A stretch of 5,340 nucleotides of DNA from an uncultured Collinsella sp. (GTDB lineage: Bacteria; Actinomycetota; Coriobacteriia; Coriobacteriales; Coriobacteriaceae): NCBI GenBank assembly GCA_905197585.1, contig CAJJZO010000135.1, positions 1 through 5,340 on the forward strand, in the 5' to 3' direction. Under the pieces are notes generated by a model that saw only the letters and a list, made by a program, of their open reading frames with translations, searched no databases and had not been told where the DNA came from. Shown here piece by piece: positions 5,235-5,340 of the stretch (the first letter of the stretch is position 1; each line of letters starts with the position of its first letter). The position numbers were made by a program, and so were the translations under genes.

Positions 5235-5340
5235 CGAGCAAAATGGAGCGCGGGGCGTGGTTTTTTTGTGCGGGGGTTTTTTTTCTACCCCCCCGCGGGC
5301 CCCCGTGGGTTGGGGGCGCCGCTTCAAAATAGACGCGAGT
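5235..5340 (+). terminator. T-tracts and G/C-run hairpins after the regulator; no gene
   Basis: Behind the stop are two T-tracts, T7 (5261-5267) and T8 (5277-5284), each just after a G-rich stretch. GCGGGGG (5270-5276) can pair with CCCCCGC (5290-5296), but this puts the T8 tract in the loop. GCCCCC (5299-5304) pairs with GGGGGC (5312-5317) around a 7-base loop. No textbook stem followed by a T-tract is visible: the bases before T7 give no strong stem. End of transcription here is likely from position and T-tracts but the mechanism is unclear. The last 20 bases show no gene start I can support. Confidence 0.35.

Noticed and set aside
4542..5327. Minus-strand open frame opposite the regulator
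   Set aside because: The plus strand carries the YheO-type protein with a good ribosome binding site; the reverse frame is arginine/alanine-rich and has no motif.
1..5340. CRISPR array, tRNA/rRNA, insertion sequence or phage attachment site
   Set aside because: No regularly spaced direct repeats, no cloverleaf or rRNA sequence, and no transposase or terminal inverted repeats with target duplication were seen.

Overview
The window is high in GC with strongly GC-biased codon use, and carries four protein genes plus two hairpin-rich gaps and one AT-rich regulatory gap. The gene content (YgfK, SsnA, an NCS2 purine permease and a YheO/DauR-type regulator) points to an anaerobic gut-type bacterium. 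My best guess is a Coriobacteriia/Collinsella-like actinobacterium. That placement is an inference from composition and gene content; no rRNA or other marker is present.

Layout: three genes run on the minus strand, in transcription order NCS2 purine permease (4226-2832), ssnA (2635-1280) and ygfK (1131 to the left edge, where it is cut). One regulator, of the YheO PAS + helix-turn-helix type, runs on the plus strand (4578-5234). The two directions diverge from a 351-base AT-rich gap (4227-4577). That gap holds a plausible promoter for the permease, a Fur-like box lying on that promoter, and several inverted or repeated motifs that could be operators. The region after the regulator (5235-5340) has T-tracts and long G/C runs but no further gene.

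How the genes fit together: ygfK and ssnA are marker genes of the selenium-dependent molybdenum hydroxylase / anaerobic purine (xanthine, urate) breakdown set, where they occur with xdh-type hydroxylases. A purine-family permease placed first in the same transcription direction suggests import of the purine followed by reductive and hydrolytic steps by YgfK and SsnA. The divergent YheO-type protein is the obvious candidate local regulator. The remaining pathway genes (molybdenum hydroxylase subunits, hyuA, ygeW/X/Y types) are not in the window and may lie beyond the left edge.

The parts that look least ordinary are: (i) a permease in which two carboxylates known to be essential in XanQ both align with glutamine; (ii) the two intergenic gaps of the transcription unit, each packed with consecutive hairpins in a similar arrangement beginning 15-16 bases after a stop codon; (iii) the cluster of symmetric motifs, including a thrice-repeated TGGTCAA, in the divergent gap. 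I do not see a wholly new enzymatic system here; the novelty, if any, lies in transporter chemistry and control.
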